From the NCBI GenBank assembly GCA_965261915.1, contig CBDHDW010000013.1, positions 1,922,001 through 1,986,000 on the forward strand: a DNA stretch of 64,000 nt, read 5' to 3'. The first letter of the stretch is position 1. Each line of letters starts with the position of its first letter. Positions 54,352-63,720 of the stretch are shown here, piece by piece. The notes beneath the pieces are model-generated. The model saw only the letters and a program-made list of their open reading frames with translations, ran no database searches and was not told the origin of the DNA. Position numbers and translations under genes: made by a program. This stretch comes from JAIBDK01 sp965261915. Lineage in GTDB: Bacteria; Pseudomonadota; Gammaproteobacteria; Arenicellales; Poriferihabitantaceae.

Positions 54352-55656
54352 TTACGAATCGCGGTTCTGTTTGTTGATGAAAGACATCCCCTTAAGAAGA
54401 TTCAATGCTTCTTTTAGTTGGTAATCGCTGGCAATTCTGTCTTTCAACTGCTCACTACGATTTTCCGTTTCAGATTCCTGAGCTTCTTCATTCTCAAGGT
54501 GTCCTGACAAATCCGCTTCACTAAGCTGTTTTCTTTCTTCCGGCTTTGTCAGGCTCGCTTGCTCTGCAATAATATCCGGAACGATGCCTTTTGCCTGAAT
54601 GGAGCGATCAGACGGCGTGTAATATCGAGCAGTGGTCAGCTTCAACGCACCACCATTATTCATTGGAATAACCGTTTGCACGGATCCCTTACCAAAGGTT
54701 CTCGTTCCCATGATAATGGCTCGATCATGATCCTGCAGCGCACCGGCAACGATTTCTGATGCCGATGCCGATCCACCGTTCACCAATACCACCATCGGCG
54801 CATTATCCGTCACTTCATCTGGTCTAGCCGCGAGTTTTTGCTCTGATGTCGACGTCCTGCCTCGAGTCGTTACAATATCGCCTTTGCTGAGGAACATATC
54901 ACTGACCTCAACCGCACCAGACAATACACCGCCCGGATTGTTACGTAAATCGAGTACCAGACCATTAAGCGCAGCACCGTTTTTTGATACTAGACTCTTA
55001 ATTTGTGAACGCAGACTTTGCGCTGTACTACTTTGAAAGCTCGAAACCCGAACGTATCCAAAACCAGACTCCAACAGCTCACTGCGCACACTGGTCACTT
55101 TGATTACTGCTCTTACCAGCTCAACCTCAAAAGTCGCTGATTCGCCCTCTCTTAAAATAGTCAGGATAATCTTCGTACCTGGATCCCCTCGCATCTTCTC
55201 CACGGATTCCTGCAAGCTTTTACCTCGCACTGAAACGTGATCGAGTTCGAGAATTAAATCTCCCGGCTGTAAGCCAGCATCGTAAGCGGGCGTACCATCA
55301 ATTGGCGTGACCACCTTGATGACACCTTCTTCGGTGGTGACTTCAATACCCAGACCGCCAAATTTTCCGTCCGTGGTAATTCTGATATCTTCAAATTCTT
55401 CCGGATCCAGGAATGTTGAGTGGGGGTCCAGTCCGGATAGCATACCGCGTATAGCATTTTGCAAAAGGGTTTTGTCATCGACCTGATCGACGTATTCACT
55501 TTTGATTTTGCCGAACACTTCAGAAAAAATCTGCAAATCCTCTAATGGCAACGGCTCCTCTAATGGCAACGGCTCCTCAGAATCCTGTGCAAATACCCAC
55601 TGGCTCGAAATCAAGCATGCAATAGCGAATCCAGTTCGTAATCCTGATCTATACAT
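54352..55656 (-). CDS. C-terminal processing protease (S41 family)
   Basis: A 434-residue periplasmic protease. A signal peptide (residues 1-23) is followed by an acidic repeated PLPLEE-type stretch, a PDZ domain with GLGIEVTTEEGVIKVVTPIDG, and the S41 core. The Ser is in NGGSASASEIVAGALQD, and the Lys is in TFGKGSVQTV. It belongs with envC, 77 bp upstream on the same strand, a cell-wall remodelling neighbourhood common in this class. Confidence 0.92.
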   Translation of the reverse strand: MYRSGLRTGFAIACLISSQWVFAQDSEEPLPLEEPLPLEDLQIFSEVFGKIKSEYVDQVDDKTLLQNAIRGMLSGLDPHSTFLDPEEFEDIRITTDGKFGGLGIEVTTEEGVIKVVTPIDGTPAYDAGLQPGDLILELDHVSVRGKSLQESVEKMRGDPGTKIILTILREGESATFEVELVRAVIKVTSVRSELLESGFGYVRVSSFQSSTAQSLRSQIKSLVSKNGAALNGLVLDLRNNPGGVLSGAVEVSDMFLSKGDIVTTRGRTSTSEQKLAARPDEVTDNAPMVVLVNGGSASASEIVAGALQDHDRAIIMGTRTFGKGSVQTVIPMNNGGALKLTTARYYTPSDRSIQAKGIVPDIIAEQASLTKPEERKQLSEADLSGHLENEEAQESETENRSEQLKDRIASDYQLKEALNLLKGMSFINKQNRDS

Positions 55657-55733
55657 AAAATTTTATTTCCGGTTTTCTGCGCACTTTACACCGTTTTTCA
55701 GTATTATATTTCCTGAAGAATTCGTCTCAACAC

Positions 55734-57032
55734 CTAGAGACGACACCATTGCAATGGATCGGCAGGAATACCGTTGTCACGGATCTCAAAATACAATCCT
55801 GGCCTTTGCAGCCCTCCGGTATTACCGGCAGAAGCAATTCGTTGTCCGACCTGAACCTTACCACCAAGTGCGACGTGCAGTACCTGATTATGTCCGTACA
55901 AACTCATAAACCCTTCACCATGATCAATCACCAAGAGCTGACCGAAGCTGCCAAACCAATCAGAGAATACCACTTGCCCGCCGTAGATTGCAGTGACAGT
56001 TTCCCCTAATGGAACATCCAGCATCAAACCATCCCATTTTAGCCCGCTTTCAGGCCGAACCTGGCCAAACTTCTTTCGTAACTCACCTTTGACCGGCATC
56101 TCGAGTTTACCTTTGTTTTTACCAAACCCGGTGAAATTTAGTTGAACTGCCTCGTTCGGCTGACTATCCGCCAGACTGCCAACTTCTTTTGACGATTCAG
56201 TTTGCTTTGCCGCGATCTGATGCTTATCTGACTGCTCAGGGGTTTGCCGAGAAAATTTTTCGCTTGACCGATTTTTCAGGCTTGCCTGCCTCAGGGCGGT
56301 AAGCAAAATTTCCAGCTCTTTTTCTCGCTGCCTGAATACTTCAACCTGGTTTTGGTCTTTTTCCACCTGATTTTGCAGCAACACCCGTTTTTCCTTCCTG
56401 TCTCTGGACTGGGATTTCAGGTTTTTCGCATTCTGATTGAGTTTTTTCAAAACCTGATCCATCTTTTGTTGCTGAGATTCCAGTCCGGCCAAAGCCTGCT
56501 TATGCTGCTGCTGCAGCTTGTGGATTTCTGCAATGGACTGATTACTCGAAGCAACCATATAGCGCAGCAAAACCAGAGACCGCAGCTTTTCGGATGAATC
56601 CCCTTCATTCAGAACCAGTTTCAATCCGTCGGTTTGTGCCAGCATAAATGATGTTCGCGCCAAATCATCTATTCTGGATTTTGCAACATCAAGCTGCTGA
56701 TTCAGCTTAAATAAACTGACATTTTGTTGCATCCTGCGCACGGTTAATGTTTCGAGCCGCTCGTTTAATTTTTTTCGCTCGAGGTTCAGTCTTAGCGTTT
56801 CCTTTTCGATATTTTCCAGGGTTTCGGAAATCGTACTGGTTTGTTGACGCGCCTGACCCAACCGCTGCTGCAATCCATCGATTTTACCCCTCAGCAGTTC
56901 AAGCTCTTCGCCAGCTGTATTCTCATTCGCCGCTAACTCGGTAAAACCAAGAAAGCCGGCCAACAGCAGACAAAAGACTCGAATCATGACCGTAAATGCA
57001 GTCTTCCTTGAAAGTCTCTGTGCAGGTGACAC
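55734..57032 (-). CDS. envC: Murein hydrolase activator EnvC
   Basis: A 432-residue periplasmic protein that activates division amidases. A signal anchor (residues ~10-34) precedes long coiled coils (about 40-250). The C-terminal LytM fold shows LDVPLGETVTAIYGGQVVFS and LLVIDHGEGFMSLYGHN. The metal-site His of active LytM enzymes is replaced in GLYFEIRDNG, so the domain is degenerate as in E. coli EnvC. gpmI, usually directly upstream, is missing. Confidence 0.92.
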   Translation of the reverse strand: MSPAQRLSRKTAFTVMIRVFCLLLAGFLGFTELAANENTAGEELELLRGKIDGLQQRLGQARQQTSTISETLENIEKETLRLNLERKKLNERLETLTVRRMQQNVSLFKLNQQLDVAKSRIDDLARTSFMLAQTDGLKLVLNEGDSSEKLRSLVLLRYMVASSNQSIAEIHKLQQQHKQALAGLESQQQKMDQVLKKLNQNAKNLKSQSRDRKEKRVLLQNQVEKDQNQVEVFRQREKELEILLTALRQASLKNRSSEKFSRQTPEQSDKHQIAAKQTESSKEVGSLADSQPNEAVQLNFTGFGKNKGKLEMPVKGELRKKFGQVRPESGLKWDGLMLDVPLGETVTAIYGGQVVFSDWFGSFGQLLVIDHGEGFMSLYGHNQVLHVALGGKVQVGQRIASAGNTGGLQRPGLYFEIRDNGIPADPLQWCRL

Positions 57033-57200
57033 AAATAGATGGATTTCACAGTTCTGGTTTCCCCGCGCCGGTGCTATAAGGGGATATTAGTGTATAATCC
57101 GCCGGAATTATAGTGGCGGTTTACGCCCAGCCTGTTTCCCAGCCTGTTTCGATTCTGCTTCAGGACATCTTATTTCCAAACGACAAACCAGATTCAACCC

Positions 57201-57623
57201 ATGTATATCGATTTTATGACCGAATATTGGTATTTTTTTGCCATGCTATTCGTCATCGTTTTCCTGCTCAGTATGGACCCTGCGTCCAAAGGTGCTGGCG
57301 GCTCGAAGGCCATTGCGCCTGGACAAATACCCCCTTTGCAAACGCGGCAGCATGCGGTGGTGGTTGATTTGCGTGAGAAAGACAAATTTGCCGAAGGCCA
57401 TATTTCGCAGTCACTCAATATTCCATTTGCCAAGCTCGAAGACTCCATTGGTAAAGTCCGAAAATATCAAAAGAAACCGATTATTGTTGTTTGTGAAAAC
57501 GCCGCAAATTCCAGAAAAGCGGTAACGGTTTTGAGCAAAAACGACTTCACCGAAGTCTACAGTCTGGCTGGCGGTCTGGCCGCCTGGCGCAAGGACAATC
57601 TGCCACTAGAGAAGTCCTCATAA
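57201..57623 (+). CDS. Rhodanese-like protein with N-terminal anchor
   Basis: A 140-residue sulfurtransferase-fold protein. A hydrophobic anchor lies at residues ~8-26 (YWYFFAMLFVIVFLLSM). The rhodanese domain carries VVDLREKDKFAEGHI and active-loop Cys in VVCENAANSRKAV. It is 28 bp upstream of secB on the same strand. grxC, which usually lies between them, is absent. A TATAAT-like element at about 57093 could be its -10 box. Confidence 0.88.
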   Translation: MYIDFMTEYWYFFAMLFVIVFLLSMDPASKGAGGSKAIAPGQIPPLQTRQHAVVVDLREKDKFAEGHISQSLNIPFAKLEDSIGKVRKYQKKPIIVVCENAANSRKAVTVLSKNDFTEVYSLAGGLAAWRKDNLPLEKSS

Positions 57624-57651
57624 TTAACTGGACCAATACTGAATTAAACTC

Positions 57652-58176
57652 ATGACAGAACCATCTAAATCTGCCGCAGACAAACCATCAGCCGCTGATA
57701 GCGCTTCATCTGATGCACGATTTGAAACAATAAAAGTGTATCTCAAAGACGTTTCTTTCGAAGCGCCTTCCTCGCCAATGATTTTTCTCGAAAAATCCGA
57801 CAAGCCTAAATCCGAAGTGGATATCCGTGTTGAACACAATGCGCTCGATGATAAGGCAGGCGTACTAGAGGTGATTTTGAAAATAACGATCACAGCGAAA
57901 CAGGGAGAACACACATTGTATCTCGCCGAAGTGGAGCAAGGTGGTATATTTCAGGTGCAGCATCCGGATTCAAGCACCCGCGAAATTATGGTGGAAGTCA
58001 CCTGCCCTCATATACTGCTGCCGTTTGCGCGCGAAGAACTAAACAGCTTAATCACCAAAGGTGGATTCAACTCATTCTTGCTTGCACCCATCAACTTTGA
58101 TGGATTGTTTAAAAATAAAAAGGCCCAGCAAAAATCCGCTCAAAACAGTGAGATCAATCCGAGTTCTCTCAACTAG
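57652..58176 (+). CDS. secB: Protein-export chaperone SecB
   Basis: A 174-residue tetrameric chaperone keeping preproteins unfolded for SecA. The core FETIKVYLKDVSFEAPSSPM opens the family fold; LYLAEVEQGGIFQV and TCPHILLPFAREELNSLI, followed by TKGGF, are diagnostic. A ~20-residue Ser/Ala-rich N-terminal extension precedes the conserved domain, more than in E. coli. It is cotranscribed with the rhodanese gene and gpsA (17 bp downstream). Confidence 0.95.
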   Translation: MTEPSKSAADKPSAADSASSDARFETIKVYLKDVSFEAPSSPMIFLEKSDKPKSEVDIRVEHNALDDKAGVLEVILKITITAKQGEHTLYLAEVEQGGIFQVQHPDSSTREIMVEVTCPHILLPFAREELNSLITKGGFNSFLLAPINFDGLFKNKKAQQKSAQNSEINPSSLN

Positions 58177-58199
58177 GCTTTCAGCTCTGATGTGTGATC

Positions 58200-59228
58200 A
58201 TGCTGCCTAGCCAGATATCGGTTGTTGGAGCAGGCTCCTGGGGAACTGCGCTATCCATACTGCTTTGTAATAACATCAAGCGCGTTTTGTTATGGGGTCG
58301 AGATGCAAACCAAATTGCGTTACTCGATTCTCAAAGGGAAAATCATAAGTATCTCGGCAGCGTCACATTTCCGCATAATCTGGCGGTCACGTCACATCTG
58401 GCGAACACCGTAGACGATGAACTCTGCTTTTTAATTGTCACTCCAAGCCACTCTTTCCGGCAGATTCTCAATGATTTAAAACATGCAATTTTGGTTGCTG
58501 AAAAACAACCATCAGATGCAACCATCATTTGGGCGACCAAGGGATTTGACACTAAAAATGCAGAACTGTTGAGCGAGGTTTGTACAGATGTCTTTGGTCA
58601 ATCAGAAAAACAGGGCATTGTTTCAGGCCCTAGTTTTGCACTGGAAACCGCCAGAGGCTTACCAACTGCACTAACCGTAGCCTGTGTATCTCATGAGGTG
58701 GCGAAATCGATATCGGATTGGTTTAGAACGGAATCCACCCGAGTTTACTTCACTGATGATCCCATTGGTGTGCAAATCGGCGGAGCCATTAAAAATGTAA
58801 TGGCAATGGCGGCAGGCATATCTGATGGCCTCGGATACGGAGCGAATGCACGTGCTGCACTCATTACCAGGGGGTTATCGGAAATGTGCCGGCTTGGACT
58901 GGCATTGGGTGGAAAAACCGAAACATTTATGGGTCTCACCGGAGTTGGAGATCTTATTTTGAGTTGTACCGATGATCAATCGCGAAATCGGCGATTTGGA
59001 TTGGGACTCGGACAGGGCAAACCAACAGACCGAGTCATACAGGACATCGGACAGGAAATAGAAGGTATTCATACGGTTAACGCACTCTACCATTTAAGTC
59101 AAAACCGTAAAGTAGATATGCCAATCACTGAACAGGTTTACGAAATTGTTCACAATGGCAAAGATCCTGAACAAGCCGTGAAAGCGTTAATCCAAAGGGG
59201 CCCTAAAGCTGAAGCCATCGGCGGCTAA
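58200..59228 (+). CDS. gpsA: Glycerol-3-phosphate dehydrogenase [NAD(P)+]
   Basis: The enzyme makes sn-glycerol 3-phosphate for phospholipids in the cytosol. NAD-binding SVVGAGSWGTALSILL-type start (QISVVGAGSWGTALS) is near residue 10. IIWATKGFDTKNAELLSE, GPSFALETARGLPTA and QIGGAIKNVMAMAAGISDG with the catalytic Lys follow. ATG at 58200 was chosen; an in-frame GTG at 58194 is close. Length (about 342) is normal. Confidence 0.94.
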   Translation: MLPSQISVVGAGSWGTALSILLCNNIKRVLLWGRDANQIALLDSQRENHKYLGSVTFPHNLAVTSHLANTVDDELCFLIVTPSHSFRQILNDLKHAILVAEKQPSDATIIWATKGFDTKNAELLSEVCTDVFGQSEKQGIVSGPSFALETARGLPTALTVACVSHEVAKSISDWFRTESTRVYFTDDPIGVQIGGAIKNVMAMAAGISDGLGYGANARAALITRGLSEMCRLGLALGGKTETFMGLTGVGDLILSCTDDQSRNRRFGLGLGQGKPTDRVIQDIGQEIEGIHTVNALYHLSQNRKVDMPITEQVYEIVHNGKDPEQAVKALIQRGPKAEAIGG

Positions 59229-59249
59229 TACAGCAGACAAAAAACTCGC

Positions 59250-59714
59250 TCAGGAGAATCCGTTCTGTTTCCAGGCTTCATAAGCCACCACGGCGGCGCT
59301 GTTCGACAGATTCAGACTTCGACTGTTTTCTTGCATTGGAATGGTTAATCGATTATTCGGCTCCACCGCTTCTCGTACAGCTTCCGGTAAACCACGGGTT
59401 TCCGAGCCAAACAATAAAATATCACCAGGCCGGTAGTTGAATTCGCTATAGGCGATTTGATTTTTCGTTGAAAGTGATACCAGTCTGGCAGTAACATTTT
59501 CACGAAACTCATGCCAGCACTGCCAATGATTCAAGCGGGCAAATTCATGATAATCCAGGCCCGCACGACGCAGCGGTTTCTCATCCAGACTAAAACCCAG
59601 TTTACCAATGAGGTGAAGATCAAATCCCGTGTTCACACACAGGCGGATAATATTGCCGGTATTGGGTGGAATTTCAGGTTCAAAAAGGGCGATGGAAAAA
59701 GGCGTTGTAGACAT
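59250..59714 (-). CDS. trmL: tRNA (cytidine/uridine-34 2'-O)-methyltransferase TrmL
   Basis: A 154-residue SPOUT methyltransferase. It opens FSIALFEPEIPPNTGNIIRL and has the knot motifs LLFGSETRGLPEAV and IPMQENSRSLNLSNSAAVVA. It modifies the wobble base of leucine tRNAs, complementing MnmE/MnmG in wobble modification. It is convergent with gpsA, 21 bp apart. Confidence 0.95.
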   Translation of the reverse strand: MSTTPFSIALFEPEIPPNTGNIIRLCVNTGFDLHLIGKLGFSLDEKPLRRAGLDYHEFARLNHWQCWHEFRENVTARLVSLSTKNQIAYSEFNYRPGDILLFGSETRGLPEAVREAVEPNNRLTIPMQENSRSLNLSNSAAVVAYEAWKQNGFS

Positions 59715-59737
59715 AATCCGGTTGAACCAAAGAAAAC

Positions 59738-60151
59738 TCAGAAAGGTTTAACCACCACCAGAATAACGATCACGACGAGATATAAAACAGGCACCTCGTT
59801 CATCCAGCGATAGTAAATGTGACTTCGACGGTTTCCGTCAGTCTGGAATTGTTTGAGTTCGCGAAAACACCAAAAATGGTGAATAACAACCAATCCGACA
59901 AACATCATTTTAAGCCACAACCAGTTTCCGGAAAATCCATAACCTAACGACAACCAAAACCCTGACAAAAGCGTCAGAACCGCACCGGGGGTCATAATCC
60001 CATAGAACAGCTTTCGCTCCATTATACGGAATCGATCAACGCTGGTTTGATCAGTCGTTTGAACATGATAGACATAGAGTCTGGGCAAGTAGAACAGCCC
60101 TGCAAACCAGGTAACCATGAATATGATATGGAATGCTTTGAGCCAGAGCAT
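59738..60151 (-). CDS. hemJ: Protoporphyrinogen oxidase HemJ
   Basis: A 137-residue inner-membrane protein with four helices. FHIIFMVTWFAGLFYLPRLY opens the family with its conserved His; MERKLFYGIMTPGAVLTLLS and the end NEVPVLYLVVIVILVVVKPF are typical. HemJ oxidises protoporphyrinogen IX in heme synthesis. It is 23 bp upstream of trmL on the same strand. Confidence 0.9.
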   Translation of the reverse strand: MLWLKAFHIIFMVTWFAGLFYLPRLYVYHVQTTDQTSVDRFRIMERKLFYGIMTPGAVLTLLSGFWLSLGYGFSGNWLWLKMMFVGLVVIHHFWCFRELKQFQTDGNRRSHIYYRWMNEVPVLYLVVIVILVVVKPF

Positions 60152-60245
60152 ATGAAGATACGGTTGCTAATAAAGCAGGAGATTCTAGCAGGCTTTGGTA
60201 ATCCAGTCGGTCGCGTCCATCGAGCAGCAAGAGCCAAAATTCAGG

Positions 60246-60274
60246 CAAAAAAAAGGACGACCTGACGGCCGTCC
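60246..60274 (-). terminator. Rho-independent terminator of the DUF1127 unit
   Basis: Read on the minus strand, AGGACG (60274-60269) pairs with CGTCCT (60258-60253) and is followed by eight T residues. It begins 33 bp after the DUF1127 stop. Confidence 0.85.
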
Positions 60275-60306
60275 TGAATCAATAAACACCAATGGAGGAT
60301 AAAACT

Positions 60307-60576
60307 TTACGCGGCTTTGGAAATTTCCTCAGCCGAAATTGGAGCGACAGTAGAAGTCGATGGTAACTGTGAATAGTCAGCCGGACGCTTAACTGCGGCA
60401 TCTATGTCAGATCGATCGATACCGATGTCGCGAAGCAAACGATCAGACATCATATTCAATTGTTGAACCGCTTTTCTACGCTCATTCCAGATTGAGATAC
60501 GGTCTACCAGACGGCCAATAATACCGCGCTCGAAAGAACCTTTTAAAACTTTTGAAGACTGTTTCATTTTAGTCAC
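60307..60576 (-). CDS. DUF1127 domain protein
   Basis: An 89-residue basic protein. The domain spans about residues 22-65: IWNERRKAVQQLNMMSDRLL followed by RDIGIDRSDIDAAV. Small DUF1127 proteins in related bacteria are tied to phosphate, arginine or RNA-related control, but this one has a longer C-terminal tail. A terminator follows, and a micro-ORF precedes it on the same strand. A GcvA-like regulator is divergent, a common pairing. Confidence 0.88.
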   Translation of the reverse strand: MTKMKQSSKVLKGSFERGIIGRLVDRISIWNERRKAVQQLNMMSDRLLRDIGIDRSDIDAAVKRPADYSQLPSTSTVAPISAEEISKAA

Positions 60577-60598
60577 CTAGTCAGATAAAATATCCAGA

Positions 60599-60685
60599 TT
60601 AATGGATTACAGTCATGATGACTGTTAATATTGCGAGAGCGCCGATGTAAGACGCACCTACTTTAATCAACATTGTATTAACCAT
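60599..60685 (-). CDS. 28-residue membrane micro-protein
   Basis: From ATG at 60685 the minus strand reads MVNTMLIKVGASYIGALAIL and TVIMTVIH, then TAA. Residues 9-27 are a single hydrophobic helix with a small polar start. AGGG lies 8 bases before the ATG. It is 22 bp upstream of the DUF1127 start, so both can share an mRNA. There is no homology I can name; real expression is a guess based on the ribosome-binding site and composition. Confidence 0.45.
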   Translation of the reverse strand: MVNTMLIKVGASYIGALAILTVIMTVIH

Positions 60686-60801
60686 TTTTTACACCCTCTA
60701 TATAAGTAATTTCAACGGTTTGAGTTAAGTGGCAATTAGCCGATGGTGAGAATATAGGGCCTGAACCCGGTATACACAAACGATTAATTTTCATACAATA
60801 C

Positions 60802-61755
60802 ATGAATAAATCCTCATGTATTAAAATGGCAATTAGATATCCACCGATCTCTGCATTACGTGCCCTTGAAGCGGCTGCCCGACACCTGAGCTATACCCGG
60901 GCAGCAGAAGAATTATTTGTCACTCAAAGCGCTATTAGCCATCAAATCAAGCACATAGAGGCGCTATGGGACACGAAATTATTCGAGCGCAAGGGCCGGT
61001 GTCTGCTATTGACAGAGAACGGCCACTTACTCGTACCTGTGGTTCGGGATTTCATTCGGCGTCTGACCGCGACATTAGAAGAAATCACACAAGTTGAAGA
61101 AAACCCCGCGGCACTCAGAGTAACCTTGCTGCAGTCATTTGCTTTCAAATGGCTGGTGCCAAGATTGGGGCACTTTAATCACGAATACCCCGATGTGAAT
61201 GTCTGGATCTCGACATCTGACGAACTTGTGGACTTTGATTCAAAAAATGCTGATGTCGGTATTCGACTGGGATACGGAAACTGGAATAATCTATACGAAG
61301 AACTGTTACTCCAGGAATACGTCATTCCCGTTTGCAGCCCGCAATTTCTTGCGGAATACGGCACTCCAGAACAGCCCGTAGAGCTGCTTGATTTGCCTCT
61401 ACTGCGCCGAAATGCGGTGGATATACTGCAGCGTTGGCGAGACTGGTTTAAGGATGCCGGTGTGGTCGTAAAAAAAATGCCCAAAGGCACGCAATTTCCC
61501 CAAACCAGTTTGGCGCTACAAGCGGCAATCGACAATCAGGGTGTCGCACTGGCGCGAAGCGCACACGTTCTTGATGATATAAAAGCAGGCAGGCTGGTTC
61601 GTTTGTTTCCGGAAATAAAGAGCAAATCAAATTTATCCTACTTCTTTGTCTGTATACCAGGTCGAGAAACGGAGCCGCAAATCATGGCATTCCGAGACTG
61701 GCTAAAACAGGAAGTGGAAATATCCCAACAGGAGTTTGAGATGTTATTCCTTTAG
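60802..61755 (+). CDS. LysR-family regulator, GcvA-like
   Basis: A 317-residue regulator. The helix-turn-helix is in SYTRAAEELFVTQSAISHQI at about residues 30-55, preceded by PPISALRALEAAARHL as in GcvA. The C-terminal binding domain spans ~100-310. An internal ATG at 60826 (MAIRYPPIS) gives the standard start and is more likely than 60802. It is divergent from the DUF1127 unit and probably controls it. Its 3' end overlaps the convergent glycosyltransferase gene by 12 bp. Confidence 0.88.
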   Translation: MNKSSCIKMAIRYPPISALRALEAAARHLSYTRAAEELFVTQSAISHQIKHIEALWDTKLFERKGRCLLLTENGHLLVPVVRDFIRRLTATLEEITQVEENPAALRVTLLQSFAFKWLVPRLGHFNHEYPDVNVWISTSDELVDFDSKNADVGIRLGYGNWNNLYEELLLQEYVIPVCSPQFLAEYGTPEQPVELLDLPLLRRNAVDILQRWRDWFKDAGVVVKKMPKGTQFPQTSLALQAAIDNQGVALARSAHVLDDIKAGRLVRLFPEIKSKSNLSYFFVCIPGRETEPQIMAFRDWLKQEVEISQQEFEMLFL

Positions 61756-62751
61756 AGAAAAGGAATCATTGATCATTTCTGATACGCGATCAGTTTGAAG
61801 ATTTCCGAGACAATACCGAGGGCAATTCCTTTTTTTACACTGCTCACACCCATCTACGCGCAACACTCTATCGTCTTCACCTCTTGGCCCAACCCGTTTT
61901 TCATTCGTCGGTCCAAATAGCGCAAGCACTGGAGTTTGTGTTGCGGAGGAAACATGCATGGGGAAGCTGTCTCCGGTTACCATAAAACGGGCCCGGCGTA
62001 CCAATTCCGTAAACTCAAGTATGGATAGTTTTCCAGCCAAATTAATAATTTGCAAGCTTTCCAGTTGCGTCAGGGCTTCATCGATCACGGTTTGTTTGTC
62101 AGGTGCTCCGGTGAATAAAACCAGATAGTTAGCAGACAATCGCTCAGCCAGCTCAATATATCGATCAATCGGCCAGTCCTTGCTGGGCCATCTGGAAAAA
62201 GGACTCATCACCACAATCGGCTTCGCGGACGGATTTAAATCACCGATCAGTAAATTGACAGCTTGTTGATCTTTCACTGACGCGCCGAATTCCATTTTCA
62301 CATCGTCAGTATGAATTCCGGCGAGACCCAGCAGCCGACTCATTTCATCGATCGCATGCAAGCTTTTATCCTTGAACCCGTTCAAGCCAATCCAGTTTCC
62401 TTTGACGTACTTTTGCTTCGCTTTTGCAGCGTACAAAAACAACACCGACTTGGCTAAGCCCTGCAAGTCGAATGCGATATCGAATTGCAGCTTTCTGACC
62501 TCCTGACAAACTCGAGTGATTTCACGAAAAGCCCAGATTGGTTTTCTCCACCAATTCCGCTTAAAGCCGTAACGATCGATCAGGATTAGCTCATCGATAC
62601 TCGAGTTGTTAGAGAAAATTTGTTCAGCGCTATTAGCCGTAAGAACGACAAGCCTGCAATCCGGGTACTGATTTTTGATGGCCCGAATATGGCCACTAGA
62701 ATGCAGCACATCACCCAAAGACGTTTGCTTTATAACCAGAATATTCATCAA
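61744..62751 (-). CDS. Glycosyltransferase family 9 (heptosyltransferase-like)
   Basis: A 335-residue transferase acting on lipopolysaccharide core at the inner face of the membrane. It opens MMNILVIKQTSLGDVLHSSG, the usual start with ADP-heptose binding. VMSPFSRWPSKDWPIDRYIE and TGDSFPMHVSSATQTPVLAL, followed by FGPTN, are the donor-site motifs. The acyltransferase gene precedes it with no gap (62752). It could be WaaC-, WaaF- or WaaQ-like; I cannot choose. Confidence 0.87.
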   Translation of the reverse strand: MMNILVIKQTSLGDVLHSSGHIRAIKNQYPDCRLVVLTANSAEQIFSNNSSIDELILIDRYGFKRNWWRKPIWAFREITRVCQEVRKLQFDIAFDLQGLAKSVLFLYAAKAKQKYVKGNWIGLNGFKDKSLHAIDEMSRLLGLAGIHTDDVKMEFGASVKDQQAVNLLIGDLNPSAKPIVVMSPFSRWPSKDWPIDRYIELAERLSANYLVLFTGAPDKQTVIDEALTQLESLQIINLAGKLSILEFTELVRRARFMVTGDSFPMHVSSATQTPVLALFGPTNEKRVGPRGEDDRVLRVDGCEQCKKRNCPRYCLGNLQTDRVSEMINDSFSLKE

Positions 62752-63705
62752 CTATTCGGTCGAAGACGCTTCGTAAGGGTTTGACAACCCGCCGGGCTGA
62801 CTACGGAACCAGCGAAACGTCCACAAGTACTGATCTGGGGCCTTGCGAATCAATTGTTCCATTGCGGCGTTAATACGAGCCGCATCCTCAACGTCATCCC
62901 CCGTAGGGAAGTTTTCAAGCGGCGACGATACTTCAGTAGTATACAACCCGGTTTTCGGATTCAATCGGCAAATGGCAGGAATGACAAGCGCCCCGGTTTT
63001 ACCCGCGAGCCGACTCACTGTATTTAGCATTGATCTTGGCTGCTTAAAGAATGGGGCAAATACGGTGTTTTTTTGATCGCCAAAATCCTCATCCGGCACC
63101 AGATAGCATAGCTTTCCTTCAAGCAAGCCTTTCAACAGATTGCGCAATCCGTTGTCGCGCATCAGGATGTCTGCCCTTCGGTGTCGTGTGCGTGCACGAT
63201 AAAGAAAACGATTTAAAACCGGGTTCTTGTCTCGCTTCATCATCGATACGACGTCGATATTGCCAAACATTGAGCTTGAACACATATCCAATGTTGTCGT
63301 GTGATAGCCGATTAGTATCAACCTTTGATCCCTGGAGTGGCCCTCCAGATTTTCACGGCCGATCACCATAGAATGATTTTCAACCCGTTCAACGGAAGCG
63401 GTCATTATCAAGCCCATATCGACCAACCCCCTTCCGTATTGGCGAAAATGCGACACCAGCATCGATTCACGATCATCTTCGCTCAACTCGGGAAAACATA
63501 GCCGAATATTCACTTCGGCGATATGTCTTCGTTTTCGGTTGCGCAACCGCATCTGGTCACCAACCCAGGCACCAATTCCCATAACCCAGCGTCTTGGCAG
63601 CCATTGAATCAGCCAAATTACCGCCAACAGAATCCATGTCCCCAAGAATTTGGGCTTGAGCATTTCAAGCTGAAATGCGCCGGGATCCGAAGTTAATTTG
63701 GGCAT
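62752..63705 (-). CDS. Lipid A biosynthesis acyltransferase (LpxL/HtrB family)
   Basis: A 317-residue inner-membrane acyltransferase. A hydrophobic anchor lies at residues ~17-40. The catalytic HX4D is in LIGYHTTTLDMCSSSM; VVSMMKRDKNPVLNRFLYRA and YLVPDEDFGDQKNTVFAPFF are substrate motifs (the latter replaces the more usual D-Q pair). It probably adds a secondary acyl chain to lipid A. It overlaps the DUF2064 gene's downstream neighbourhood by 15 bp spacing and runs into the glycosyltransferase gene. Confidence 0.88.
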   Translation of the reverse strand: MPKLTSDPGAFQLEMLKPKFLGTWILLAVIWLIQWLPRRWVMGIGAWVGDQMRLRNRKRRHIAEVNIRLCFPELSEDDRESMLVSHFRQYGRGLVDMGLIMTASVERVENHSMVIGRENLEGHSRDQRLILIGYHTTTLDMCSSSMFGNIDVVSMMKRDKNPVLNRFLYRARTRHRRADILMRDNGLRNLLKGLLEGKLCYLVPDEDFGDQKNTVFAPFFKQPRSMLNTVSRLAGKTGALVIPAICRLNPKTGLYTTEVSSPLENFPTGDDVEDAARINAAMEQLIRKAPDQYLWTFRWFRSQPGGLSNPYEASSTE

Positions 63706-63720
63706 TGGCTTATCCGCTTC

